From MGOM01 sp035693825 (GTDB lineage Bacteria; Chloroflexota; Anaerolineae; Anaerolineales; E44-bin32): 19,987 nucleotides of DNA. Where the stretch lies: assembly GCA_035693825.1 (NCBI GenBank), contig DASSGB010000113.1, positions 1 to 19,987 of the forward strand. The letters run 5' to 3'. The notes under the pieces were generated by a model, which worked only from the letters and a program-made list of their open reading frames with translations, had not been told where the DNA came from and made no database searches. The position numbers were made by a program, and so were the translations under genes. Positions 13,810 through 19,987 of the stretch are shown in pieces; within the stretch, counting starts at the first letter, position 1, and every line of letters starts with the position of its first letter.

Positions 13810-14291
13810 CAGGCCTTGTAGCCGAAGCGGCGAAGCAGGGCTTGCCGCTCCTGGACGTCGGCCTCGGTTTCGATGCCCTTCGGGCTCGAACCGTCGACGA
13901 CGCCCAGAACCCCCCGGCCTTGCGCCGTCTCGGCGAGGATGACCTCCACTGGATTCGACGTGGCGCAGAAGATGTGACACACCTCGGGCACGCCCTTCAA
14001 GGCGTTGAGGACGTTGATCGGAAAAGCGTTGCCCAGGAAGATGATGAAGGTGTGGCCGGCCCCCAGGCGCATCGCCTGCGCTCTGGCGCGCTCGGTCAGC
14101 TCGGTGTCGGTTCCGGTGGCCCGGATCAGGCACGGTCCGGAGGCCTCGCAGAACGCCAGCCCGAAAAGGATTCCGGGAACGCTGCCGACCAGGGCCTCGT
14201 GAACGTCTTCCACGGTCTTGATGAAATGTGACTGGCCGAGGATCACATTCACCTCGGCCGGCTTTTCGATCGGAATCGTCACCAGCTCCAT
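13809..14291 (-). CDS. Adenosine-specific kinase (PF04008 family)
   Basis: This 160-residue protein closely fits the PF04008 family, small proteins first described in archaea and annotated as adenosine-specific kinases. Conserved segments are N-V-I-L-G-Q-S-H-F-I-K-T-V-E-D near the start, then E-A-S-G-P-C-L-I-R, G-A-G-H-T-F, F-P-I-N-V-L-N-A-L-K, I-F-C-A-T-S-N-P-V-E-V and G-R-G-V-L-G-V-V-D-G. The full usual length is present. The ATG at 14291 has a GGGAGG site about nine bases upstream. It follows the GYD-domain gene by 33 nt. The family's physiological role is poorly known, so the kinase label rests on family annotation rather than on a recognised kinase motif. Confidence 0.92.
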   Translation of the reverse strand: MELVTIPIEKPAEVNVILGQSHFIKTVEDVHEALVGSVPGILFGLAFCEASGPCLIRATGTDTELTERARAQAMRLGAGHTFIIFLGNAFPINVLNALKGVPEVCHIFCATSNPVEVILAETAQGRGVLGVVDGSSPKGIETEADVQERQALLRRFGYKA

Positions 14292-14324
14292 GGTGCGCGC
14301 CTCCCGCGGCTCGCCGGCGGCCGC

Positions 14325-14609
14325 CTAGCGAAGCGACTGGATGAACCCGTCGAGGTCCACGGCCGGCAGGGTGGTGATCTTGACGCTGCCGCGCGACGCC
14401 AGCTCGGCCGAGACGCGAGCCACCGTCATGTTGTCGGCGGCTTCCACGATGTTGACGAAATCGTACGGTCCGAGCGTGACGTACTGGGCGACGACCCGCA
14501 CGCCCAGCTTCTCCAGCTCGGCGTTGACTTCCTTGATCCGTCGAGGGTTCTTCTTGATGGTGCGCGCACCCTCATCGGTCAGGTTGCTGAGCAGGACATA
14601 GGTCGCCAT
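14325..14609 (-). CDS. GYD-domain protein
   Basis: This 94-residue protein matches the GYD family, small alpha/beta-barrel-like proteins of unknown function. It opens with M-A-T-Y-V-L-L-S-N-L-T, followed by G-A-R-T-I-K, then V-V-A-Q-Y-V-T-L-G-P-Y-D-F-V-N-I-V-E, and ends near T-T-L-P-A-V-D-L-D. The family name comes from the G-x-Y-D segment, here G-P-Y-D. The ATG at 14609 has a GGAGGAG site and is chosen over an upstream start at 14660 that would add a basic, non-conserved tail. It lies between the DUF72 gene and the adenosine-specific kinase gene in the same direction. Confidence 0.88.
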   Translation of the reverse strand: MATYVLLSNLTDEGARTIKKNPRRIKEVNAELEKLGVRVVAQYVTLGPYDFVNIVEAADNMTVARVSAELASRGSVKITTLPAVDLDGFIQSLR

Positions 14610-14664
14610 GGCTCTCCTCCGGCTTGCGGGACGGTCTCCCTCGCGCCCATTGTAGCGCACACAA

Positions 14665-14692
14665 TCAGTGGTCAGTGGTCAGTGGTGAGTGG
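14665..14692. repeat. 7-bp tandem repeat, four units, overlapping a stop codon
   Basis: Three copies of TCAGTGG (14665-14685) and one variant, TGAGTGG (14686-14692), lie between the GYD-domain gene and the DUF72 gene. The minus-strand TGA that ends DUF72 (14681-14679) is part of a repeat unit, and its last few residues are encoded by the array. Short heptamer arrays of this kind are known from several bacterial groups. Confidence 0.85.
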
Positions 14693-15485
14693 TGGGAGCG
14701 GGAAGATCCAGAGCGCTCCCAAGGCTTCCTAGAATGGACTCGAACAGCCGGACACTGGCCGGGCTGTGGCCGGCGAAGTGGTTGTTGAAGTAGCCGTACA
14801 CGTCCACCCCGGAGTGGAGAAACGCTCGCACCCGCTCCGCCCAGCGGCGCAGCTCGCGCTTGCGGTCGATTTGGGGCCGGTCGAAAGTGTGGATGTCGCT
14901 GCGTCTCCCCAGCCAGCGGATGACGGTGAAATCGGTCGTGACCCAATCCAACCTGGGCATGTAGAACAGATCCTGGAGCACGAGAGCCGCTCCCCGTTCG
15001 GCCAGGACCTGCCGCAGACGGGCCGTCAGCCAGCGTGGGTTGCGCACTTCGACCGCGTAACGCGGCCCGGACGGGAGCCGCGCCAGGAACGTTTCCAGGC
15101 GATCGGCAAGATCGGGGGTGAAGTCGAAGGCGAACTGCAGCGTCAGAATCGCCAGCTTCTCCCCGAGAAGCTGCATGACCTCGATGAACTGGTCGGTCTC
15201 GATCTGGGCTTCCAGCAGCTTCTTCTCGTGCGTAATGATTCGCGGGAACTTGGCCGCAAACCGGAAGGACGGTGGCGTGCGCTTCGCCCATCCCTGCACT
15301 ACGGAGGGGCGCGGAGTCCCATAGAAGGTCGAATCGATCTCGACGGTGGAGAAGACGCGTGCGTAAGCCTCGAGATAGTCGCTCTTGCGCGTGCCGGGCG
15401 GATAGAAGGCGCCGACCCAGTCGTCGAAAGCAAAGCCCTGCGTTCCGAGGAACAGGCCCGTGCCGGCGGTATCCAACGCGATCAC
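14679..15485 (-). CDS. DUF72 (YecE-like) TIM-barrel protein
   Basis: This 268-residue protein belongs to the DUF72/YecE family of TIM-barrel proteins of unknown function. Typical segments are L-G-T-Q-G-F-A-F-D-D-W near the start, F-Y-P-P-G-T, then V-E-I-D-S-T-F-Y-G-T-P, F-A-A-K-F-P-R, Y-A-V-E-V-R-N-P-R-W, and near the end Y-G-Y-F-N-N-H-F-A-G-H-S-P. The start is taken as GTG at 15485, since the conserved strand begins about 12 residues later; a TTG at 15476 is also possible. The C-terminal A-P-T-T-H-H is encoded by the heptamer repeat array and is not conserved. It starts 37 nt after CoaBC. Confidence 0.9.
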   Translation of the reverse strand: MIALDTAGTGLFLGTQGFAFDDWVGAFYPPGTRKSDYLEAYARVFSTVEIDSTFYGTPRPSVVQGWAKRTPPSFRFAAKFPRIITHEKKLLEAQIETDQFIEVMQLLGEKLAILTLQFAFDFTPDLADRLETFLARLPSGPRYAVEVRNPRWLTARLRQVLAERGAALVLQDLFYMPRLDWVTTDFTVIRWLGRRSDIHTFDRPQIDRKRELRRWAERVRAFLHSGVDVYGYFNNHFAGHSPASVRLFESILGSLGSALDLPAPTTHH

Positions 15486-15522
15486 ACGACCTGGAGACCG
15501 CGCAGCGCCATCGAACCCAACC

Positions 15523-16764
15523 TCACTGCCGCAGTATCGCCTCCACGCGGTCCAACACCGCCTCGGCGACGTCCGCCTTGCTCATCAGAGGCAGCGCCTG
15601 CACGCCCTCCGACGAGTCGACGAAGGTGACCCGGTTCGTGTCGACGGCGAAACCGGCATCGGGGGCGGTGATGTCATTGGCCACGATCAGGTCGAGGCCC
15701 TTGGCCTTGACCTTCTGCCGGGCTCGAAGGATCAGATCGCTGCTCTCCGCGGCGAAGCCGACCACGACCTTCGGGCCCCCGCTGCGCCGGCGCCGCTCAG
15801 CCACCATGCCCAGGATATCGGCCGTCGGCTCCAGATGCAGGTCGATGGCGCCTGCACTTCGCTTGATCTTGTCTTGCGACGAGGCCTGAGCCCGAAAGTC
15901 GGCCACGGCCGCGGCCATCAGGAGAACATCCGTCCGGTCGAGGCGCTCCTCGACCTCGCGACGCATCTCGTCCGCCGTCTCGACATCGAAGCGCTCGGCC
16001 CCGACGGGGGTGGGCAACGTGGTCGGCCCTGTGATCAGCGTGACCTCGGCGCCGCGGTCGAGCGCGGCCTGGGCCAGCGCGAATCCCTGCTTGCCGGAGG
16101 ACCGATTGGCGATGATTCGCACAGGATCGATGGGCTCGAAGGTGCCGCCGGCGGTGACGACGACTCGGCGTCCTGCGAGCGACCGGCCCTGCCCGAGAGC
16201 TCTGCGGATATGGCCCACCAGGTCCACGGGCTCCACCATTCGGCCCAGGCCGACCAGGCCGGACGCCATCCGCCCTTCGACCGGGCCGACGATGACGGCT
16301 CCCCTCTGCCGCAGGGTCGTGAGGTTCGCCTGTGTCGCCGGGTGCTCGAACATGCCGGCGTCCATCGCCGGCGCAAGAACGAGCGGCGCGTGCGAGCTCA
16401 GCGCCGCCAGACACAGCAACCCGTCTCCCTGACCGGCGGCCAGTTTCGCCATGGTGTGGGCCGTGGCTGGTGCCACCACCAGCAGCTCGGCTTCCCGGCC
16501 CAGGCCGACATGCAAGATGTGCGAGTCGGGGCCCCACAGGTCGTCGTCGGTGAAGGTCCGGCGGCCGGTCACGGAGGAGAAGGTCAACGCTGAGACGAAA
16601 CGCCGCGCCGACTCGGTCAGCACGACATCGACCAGCGCCCCGGCCTGAGTCAGTCGGGACGCCAGATCGACGGCCTTGTAACCGGCGATGGAACCGGACA
16701 CGCCCAGCAGGATGCGGCGTCCGGCGAGGGCAGGAATGATGGAAGGCAAAGACGGGTTGTCCAC
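15523..16764 (-). CDS. coaBC: Bifunctional phosphopantothenoylcysteine decarboxylase / phosphopantothenate-cysteine ligase
   Basis: This 413-residue protein carries out two steps of coenzyme A synthesis. The N-terminal CoaC flavoprotein (to about 190) has G-V-S-G-S-I-A-G-Y-K, catalytic H85, A-P-A-T-A-H-T-M-A-K-L-A and A-P-A-M-D-A-G-M (131-138). The C-terminal CoaB half has T-A-G-G-T-F-E-P-I-D-P-V-R, N-R-S-S-G-K-Q-G and the D-K-I-K-R lysine motif. In CoaC, the Asn of the classical P-x-M-N-x-x-M motif is Asp, and the active-site Cys of the A-C-G flap is Ser168. Such variants occur in other phyla, so the enzyme is probably active. GTG at 16764 is taken as start because it lies just after the AcnX small-subunit stop (10 nt gap); the frame extends further but only inside that gene. 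Confidence 0.93.
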   Translation of the reverse strand: MDNPSLPSIIPALAGRRILLGVSGSIAGYKAVDLASRLTQAGALVDVVLTESARRFVSALTFSSVTGRRTFTDDDLWGPDSHILHVGLGREAELLVVAPATAHTMAKLAAGQGDGLLCLAALSSHAPLVLAPAMDAGMFEHPATQANLTTLRQRGAVIVGPVEGRMASGLVGLGRMVEPVDLVGHIRRALGQGRSLAGRRVVVTAGGTFEPIDPVRIIANRSSGKQGFALAQAALDRGAEVTLITGPTTLPTPVGAERFDVETADEMRREVEERLDRTDVLLMAAAVADFRAQASSQDKIKRSAGAIDLHLEPTADILGMVAERRRRSGGPKVVVGFAAESSDLILRARQKVKAKGLDLIVANDITAPDAGFAVDTNRVTFVDSSEGVQALPLMSKADVAEAVLDRVEAILRQ

Positions 16765-16774
16765 GACGGCCTGC

Positions 16775-17194
16775 TCAGCGGACGAAGTAGATTGTACCGT
16801 CGTCCTCGAGGCGCAGCCACTGACCGGTGCGCAGGCGGGCGAAACCTTCGGACTCGACGACGCCCACGGCGAAAGGCTTGCGATACATCTCCTCGGCCAC
16901 AATGGAAGCCAGGGCGAAGAAGGTATCCGCTTCCGTGGTCAGGATGGCGGCCGGGGCCGTGCCTGCCCGGACCGCCTCCAGAAGCACGGCCGTCGTCGTG
17001 CTCGAACCCCGCGCATAGGGCAGGGCCAGGATCCTCCCCGCAGCCCGCGCACCCGTCAGAGGATGCCGTCGATCGATGATTTCACCGGTGAGGTGGTCGT
17101 AACCGCCCCAGAAGGAAAGCGGCTCCGGGCTGACAAGGGCTTCGCCTTCAGCCGCGGTTCCAACGAGCAGCCTCGCCCGCGCTAGGCGTTCCAC
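16775..17194 (-). CDS. Aconitase X small subunit (DUF126, swivel domain)
   Basis: This 139-residue protein is the swivel-domain subunit of aconitase X. Family segments are G-T-A-A-E-G-E-A-L-V, L-S-F-W-G-G-Y-D, T-G-E-I-I-D, H-P-L-T-G, A-G-R-I-L-A-L-P-Y-A-R-G-S-S (with the substrate-binding serine region), A-P-A-A-I-L and A-S-I-V-A-E-E-M-Y. It starts at GTG 17194, inside the end of the large-subunit gene, with a 13-nt overlap; a GAGG site lies about four bases upstream. In type I aconitase X the two parts are fused; here they are separate, as in type II. The overlap indicates coupled synthesis of a heterodimer. Confidence 0.92.
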   Translation of the reverse strand: MERLARARLLVGTAAEGEALVSPEPLSFWGGYDHLTGEIIDRRHPLTGARAAGRILALPYARGSSTTTAVLLEAVRAGTAPAAILTTEADTFFALASIVAEEMYRKPFAVGVVESEGFARLRTGQWLRLEDDGTIYFVR

Positions 17195-18447
17195 AGCGCC
17201 TCATCCACGACGACGCGTCCTTCGATCGCCGATCGCACGCAGTCCGCCAGGCTGCCGAAGGCCACTTCCGCGTTCAACATGCCGGGCGCGTAGTACGCAT
17301 ACTTCCCGGAGTTGGTCATCAGCCGCCGGATATTGGACGGCAACATGGGCGACGCCAGAATGCAGGTATCGACCGTCAGGCGACCTCCGAAGGCTTCGAA
17401 CGAATCCAGCAATCCCGCCTGACGCGCCAGATGCGCCGCGGCACGGCTGGTCGTTACCAGGAACTCCACGCGCGGATGGCGGCGCTCCCCCTCGAGCAAC
17501 GGGGCCAGAGCGCGGAACTCGTTCAGCGAGAAGTGCGGGCTGCCCAACACGACCATGTCCAATTCGCCGCCTCGAGCCGTCACCAGGTGCTCCCGCGCCC
17601 GGCGGAGCTCGTCCATGGAAACCATGATCGTCGAGGCCGGAGGCCGGCCGTGAAAGGCGGCCTCCCGCGTCGACGCCTCCGGCGTGACCCCGACCCAATG
17701 GAACAGCCCGACGTTGCCGGACGAAGCCGCGGCCGCGCCCAGGGCCTTGAGCTGGTCGTCGGTCGGGCGCGTTTCCATACCGTCGATCACGGGCACACGA
17801 TCACCGGCCGCGCCGCCGATGAAGAATCCCAACACGGGATACAAGGCGTCCTCGTGCTGGAGCGGCTCGGGGAGGCCGGTCAACGGAAACAAGATCTCGC
17901 CGGCTCTGTTCGCTTCGAGGTGCAACCCGTAGGCCGGCACCCGGCCGGTGAGGGCGGCGCAGGTGTCGAGAAAGTCGGGGTAGCGCTCCGTCCGGGCTCC
18001 AAGCACGGAGTTGGCGTAGACGATGGCATTCGATTCGCCCCACGCAATCTGTTCCCCGAAGGAAGGTGCGTGTTCGGTCTGATACGGCGCGCAGGTCCAC
18101 GTCGGCAGGCAGCCCATTCGCACGTAGGCCGCCATCTGCCGACGCGCATTCTCGGCCCAGTCCGGCGGCACGGACCATGCCTGCCAGCCGTGCTCGTCCA
18201 AGCCGCTGACATTGAGCGTGGTGGGCACGGCAACCTTCGCCCCCTGGTCGGCCAGCCTCTCGGCGAATTCGAGGCCGGCGAGGCCAAGGTAGATGGAACT
18301 GTCGATGTGAGCGCGCGAGATGTCGATCATCGACTCGGCACCGAACAGCTCGCCCATGCGCGTCAGAATGCGCATGGCCTGCTGCGACGCCGGGCCGGCT
18401 TCTCCATCGAGCAGCGCCCGATCGTGGTCGTCGAGGGTCAGTGACAT
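17182..18447 (-). CDS. Aconitase X large subunit (DUF521, Fe-S catalytic subunit)
   Basis: This 421-residue protein is the catalytic part of aconitase X, a dehydratase group acting on cis-3-hydroxy-L-proline or on mevalonate 5-phosphate. Conserved parts include A-H-I-D-S near 46-50, T-W-T-C119-A-P-Y, W-G-E-S-N-A-I-V-Y-A-N-S-V-L-G-A-R-T (136-153), A-L-T-G-R and Y-G-L-H-L. Further on are G-V-T-P-E-A, L-G-S303-P-H-F-S-L and V-D-T-C362-I-L-A-S. Two likely Fe-S ligand cysteines (C119, C362) are present, but the middle position, Cys in archaeal L-G-C-P-H, is Ser303. The start at 18447 lacks a clear ribosome site but follows a TACAAT box. An upstream in-frame start at 18510 adds a basic, non-conserved tail. 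Substrate cannot be fixed from sequence. Confidence 0.92.
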   Translation of the reverse strand: MSLTLDDHDRALLDGEAGPASQQAMRILTRMGELFGAESMIDISRAHIDSSIYLGLAGLEFAERLADQGAKVAVPTTLNVSGLDEHGWQAWSVPPDWAENARRQMAAYVRMGCLPTWTCAPYQTEHAPSFGEQIAWGESNAIVYANSVLGARTERYPDFLDTCAALTGRVPAYGLHLEANRAGEILFPLTGLPEPLQHEDALYPVLGFFIGGAAGDRVPVIDGMETRPTDDQLKALGAAAASSGNVGLFHWVGVTPEASTREAAFHGRPPASTIMVSMDELRRAREHLVTARGGELDMVVLGSPHFSLNEFRALAPLLEGERRHPRVEFLVTTSRAAAHLARQAGLLDSFEAFGGRLTVDTCILASPMLPSNIRRLMTNSGKYAYYAPGMLNAEVAFGSLADCVRSAIEGRVVVDEALWNA

Positions 18448-18459
18448 GCTGGTCTGGCG

Positions 18460-18465
18460 ATTGTA
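18460..18465 (-). promoter_or_regulatory. -10 candidate for the nine-gene minus-strand run
   Basis: TACAAT on the minus strand lies 12 bases before the AcnX large-subunit ATG at 18447, so the leader would be about five bases. No good -35 hexamer is seen. The 81-bp divergent gap also carries the plus-strand promoter candidate at 18496. Confidence 0.4.
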
Positions 18466-18495
18466 AGCCTTTCGCCTGGAGCGGCGGACGAAGGG

Positions 18496-18501
18496 TATAC
18501 T
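18496..18501 (+). promoter_or_regulatory. -10 candidate for the M2-like peptidase gene
   Basis: TATACT lies 27 bases before the ATG at 18529, which would give a leader of about 20 nt. The -35 region is weak (no clear TTGACA-like hexamer at 16-18 bp). Confidence 0.4.
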
Positions 18502-18528
18502 TCGCCGCATTCCCTCGAGAGCATCGCC

Positions 18529-19987
18529 ATGACCTCCAGCCTGGTCTCCTTCATTGAAGAAACGACTCGCCTCGCCGCGCCTCTAGAGAAAGCCTACAAC
18601 CTGGCCGAATGGAATGCGGCTTCCCTGGGCACGCCGGAGGCCATCCAGGCTCAGGAGAAAGCCCAGACGGCCTACATGCGGTTCTGGGCCGATCCCAAGC
18701 GATATCAGACGGCGAAAGAGCTGTCGGCGTCCGCCAACGGCGTGGAGCCTCTGCTCGCCCGGCAAATCCGGTTGATTTACCTCACCGCCGGAATGAACCA
18801 GCAGGATCAAGCGACTCTCGAACAGATCGCACGCGTCGAGGGCGAAATCCGCCAGCGCTACTTCAACTTCCGGGCGATCGTCGACGGCCAGAGCCTCAGC
18901 GACAATCGGATCGACGAAATCCTCGCCACGACCTCCGATGGCGGTGAGGCGCGGCGCGTGTGGGAGGGCAGCAAACAGGTGGGGGCGGAAGTCGCCGACC
19001 GCGTCCGCAAGCTGGCTCGATTGCGCAATCAGGCGGCGCAGGCTCACGGATTCCGAGATCACTTCCACCGCTCCCTGACCCTCAGCGAGATCGATGAGAG
19101 CCAGCTCCTGGCGATCTTCGACGACCTGGACCGCCAATCCCGACGGCCCTTCGAGCAGGTCAAGAGCCGCATCGACCAGTTGCGCGCCGATCGCTTCGGC
19201 GTGCAGCCCGGGGACCTCCGGCCGTGGCACTACAGCAATCGCTTCTTCCAGGAGCCGGATCAGCTCGGGGAGATCGATTTCGACACATTGTTTTCCGCCC
19301 ACGACCCGACGACCCTGGCGACGGCCACGTACGACGGCCTGGGGATGGACGTCCGCCCCATCCTGGCCCGCTCCGATCTCTATGCCCGCGAGGGAAAGAA
19401 CCAGCACGCCTTCTGCACCCACATCGACCGCCAGGGCGACATTCGCACCCTGAACAATCTTGAACGCAACCGCCGCTGGCACAGCACGCTGCATCACGAG
19501 CTCGGACACGCGGTCTATGAGCAATATCTCGATGACGACCTGCCGTGGCTGCTTCGAACTCCGCCGCACCTCCTCTCCACGGAAGCCGTCGCCATCCTGA
19601 TGGGGTCGGTGACCATGGACAAGGAGTGGCTGACCAAGATTCTGGGCGTGCCGTCGAACGAGGCGGCGCATGTGGCGCAGGCTGCCCATGACCAGAACCG
19701 CGCCACCCGGCTGGTCTTCGCTCGCTGGTGTCTGGTCATGACTCACTTCGAGCGCGGGCTGTACGGAAATCCCGAAGCCGACCTCGACAGCCTGTGGTGG
19801 GACCTGGCGGAGCGTTATCAGTTGCTTCGTCGACCGGATGGTCGGCAAGCGCCGGATTGGGCGGCGAAGATCCACGTGGCTCTTCACCCGGTCTACTATC
19901 ACAACTACGAACTGGGGGACATGGTCGCGGCGCAGTTCCAGGCATCGATCCGGCAACACGCAAACGGGTTTGTGGGCCGGCCCGCGG
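18529..19987 (+). CDS. M2-family (ACE-like) zinc peptidyl-dipeptidase, partial at the right edge
   Basis: The first 486 codons of a large gluzincin peptidase are present and the frame runs off the window. The zinc site is H323-E324-L-G-H327, with the probable third ligand E352 in L-S-T-E-A-V-A, a spacing that fits peptidyl-dipeptidase A (ACE). Other shared segments are P-W-H-Y, R-S-D-L-Y-A-R-E-G-K-N-Q-H-A-F-C, G-D-I-R-T-L-N-N, and near the end A-A-K-I-H-V and H-P-V-Y-Y-H-N-Y-E-L-G. No signal peptide is visible, so this form is probably cytoplasmic, unlike animal ACE. The ATG at 18529 lacks a strong ribosome site but gives the family's usual N-terminus. M3-family membership is the main alternative. 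Confidence 0.88.
   Translation, partial: MTSSLVSFIEETTRLAAPLEKAYNLAEWNAASLGTPEAIQAQEKAQTAYMRFWADPKRYQTAKELSASANGVEPLLARQIRLIYLTAGMNQQDQATLEQIARVEGEIRQRYFNFRAIVDGQSLSDNRIDEILATTSDGGEARRVWEGSKQVGAEVADRVRKLARLRNQAAQAHGFRDHFHRSLTLSEIDESQLLAIFDDLDRQSRRPFEQVKSRIDQLRADRFGVQPGDLRPWHYSNRFFQEPDQLGEIDFDTLFSAHDPTTLATATYDGLGMDVRPILARSDLYAREGKNQHAFCTHIDRQGDIRTLNNLERNRRWHSTLHHELGHAVYEQYLDDDLPWLLRTPPHLLSTEAVAILMGSVTMDKEWLTKILGVPSNEAAHVAQAAHDQNRATRLVFARWCLVMTHFERGLYGNPEADLDSLWWDLAERYQLLRRPDGRQAPDWAAKIHVALHPVYYHNYELGDMVAAQFQASIRQHANGFVGRPA

Noticed and set aside
13411..14133. 240-residue minus-strand reading of the lipoprotein frame
   Set aside because: Its first 108 residues overlap the adenosine-specific kinase gene out of frame; the signal peptide and lipobox begin at the ATG at 13809.
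15460..16593. 377-codon plus-strand open frame opposite CoaBC
   Set aside because: CoaBC motifs are clear on the minus strand; the frame shows no family signal.
17182..17194. Frameshift splitting a fused aconitase X
   Set aside because: Both subunits have complete family ends, and the 13-nt overlap with a GTG start and GAGG site fits two separate coupled genes.
17431..18444. 337-codon plus-strand open frame opposite the aconitase X large subunit
   Set aside because: Antisense shadow of a well-supported gene.
18583..19959. 458-codon open frame on the minus strand opposite the M2-like peptidase
   Set aside because: The plus-strand frame has HELGH and many ACE-family motifs over the same stretch; the antisense frame has none.

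Overview
This 20 kb window is GC-rich bacterial chromosome with tight gene packing, many 1-4 nt start/stop overlaps and small intergenic gaps. The gene content suggests a Chloroflexota (Anaerolineae-like) bacterium. Pointers are a Tat-type Rieske protein followed by a b6-type cytochrome b, a split aconitase X, a PF04008-type adenosine-specific kinase, tandem anchored proteins of unknown function, and short 7- and 8-bp tandem repeats between genes. The taxonomic assignment is inference; there is no rRNA or other marker to fix it.

Layout. (1) 1-1468, minus: Rieske Fe-S protein and the N-terminal part of cytochrome b, cut by the left edge; together the core of a quinol-oxidising bc/b6f-like complex. 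(2) 1469-1720: divergent intergenic region with a promoter in each direction and an 8-bp tandem repeat. (3) 1721-6638, plus: RNase D, a beta-CASP metallo-beta-lactamase RNase, a PlsC-like acyltransferase, a GT4 glycosyltransferase and a small unknown ORF. The first two look like an RNA-processing pair, the next two like a membrane lipid/glycolipid pair. (4) 6647-6737: tRNA-Ser(CGA). (5) 7044-7478, plus: META-domain (HslJ-like) lipoprotein. (6) 7584-10445, minus: YchF then oligoendopeptidase F. A long hairpin separates this pair from the convergent lipoprotein gene. (7) 10516-11811, plus: tRNA-Leu(CAA) with a good sigma70-type promoter, a hairpin, then two paralogous membrane-anchored proteins of unknown function. 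(8) 11808-11926: a REP-like inverted repeat and a terminator. (9) 11948-18447, minus: nine close-packed genes in transcription order: AcnX large and small subunits, CoaBC, DUF72 protein, GYD-domain protein, adenosine-specific kinase, lipoprotein, S58/P1 peptidase, bactofilin. (10) 18529-end, plus: an M2 (ACE-like) metallopeptidase, cut by the right edge.

Most of the window is housekeeping or conserved metabolism. There is no CRISPR array, transposase, integrase, toxin-antitoxin pair or recognisable defence system. The best candidates for something undescribed are the tandem membrane-anchored paralogues at 10670-11811, the split aconitase X with an unusual cluster-ligand motif, and the small repeat families placed at gene boundaries.
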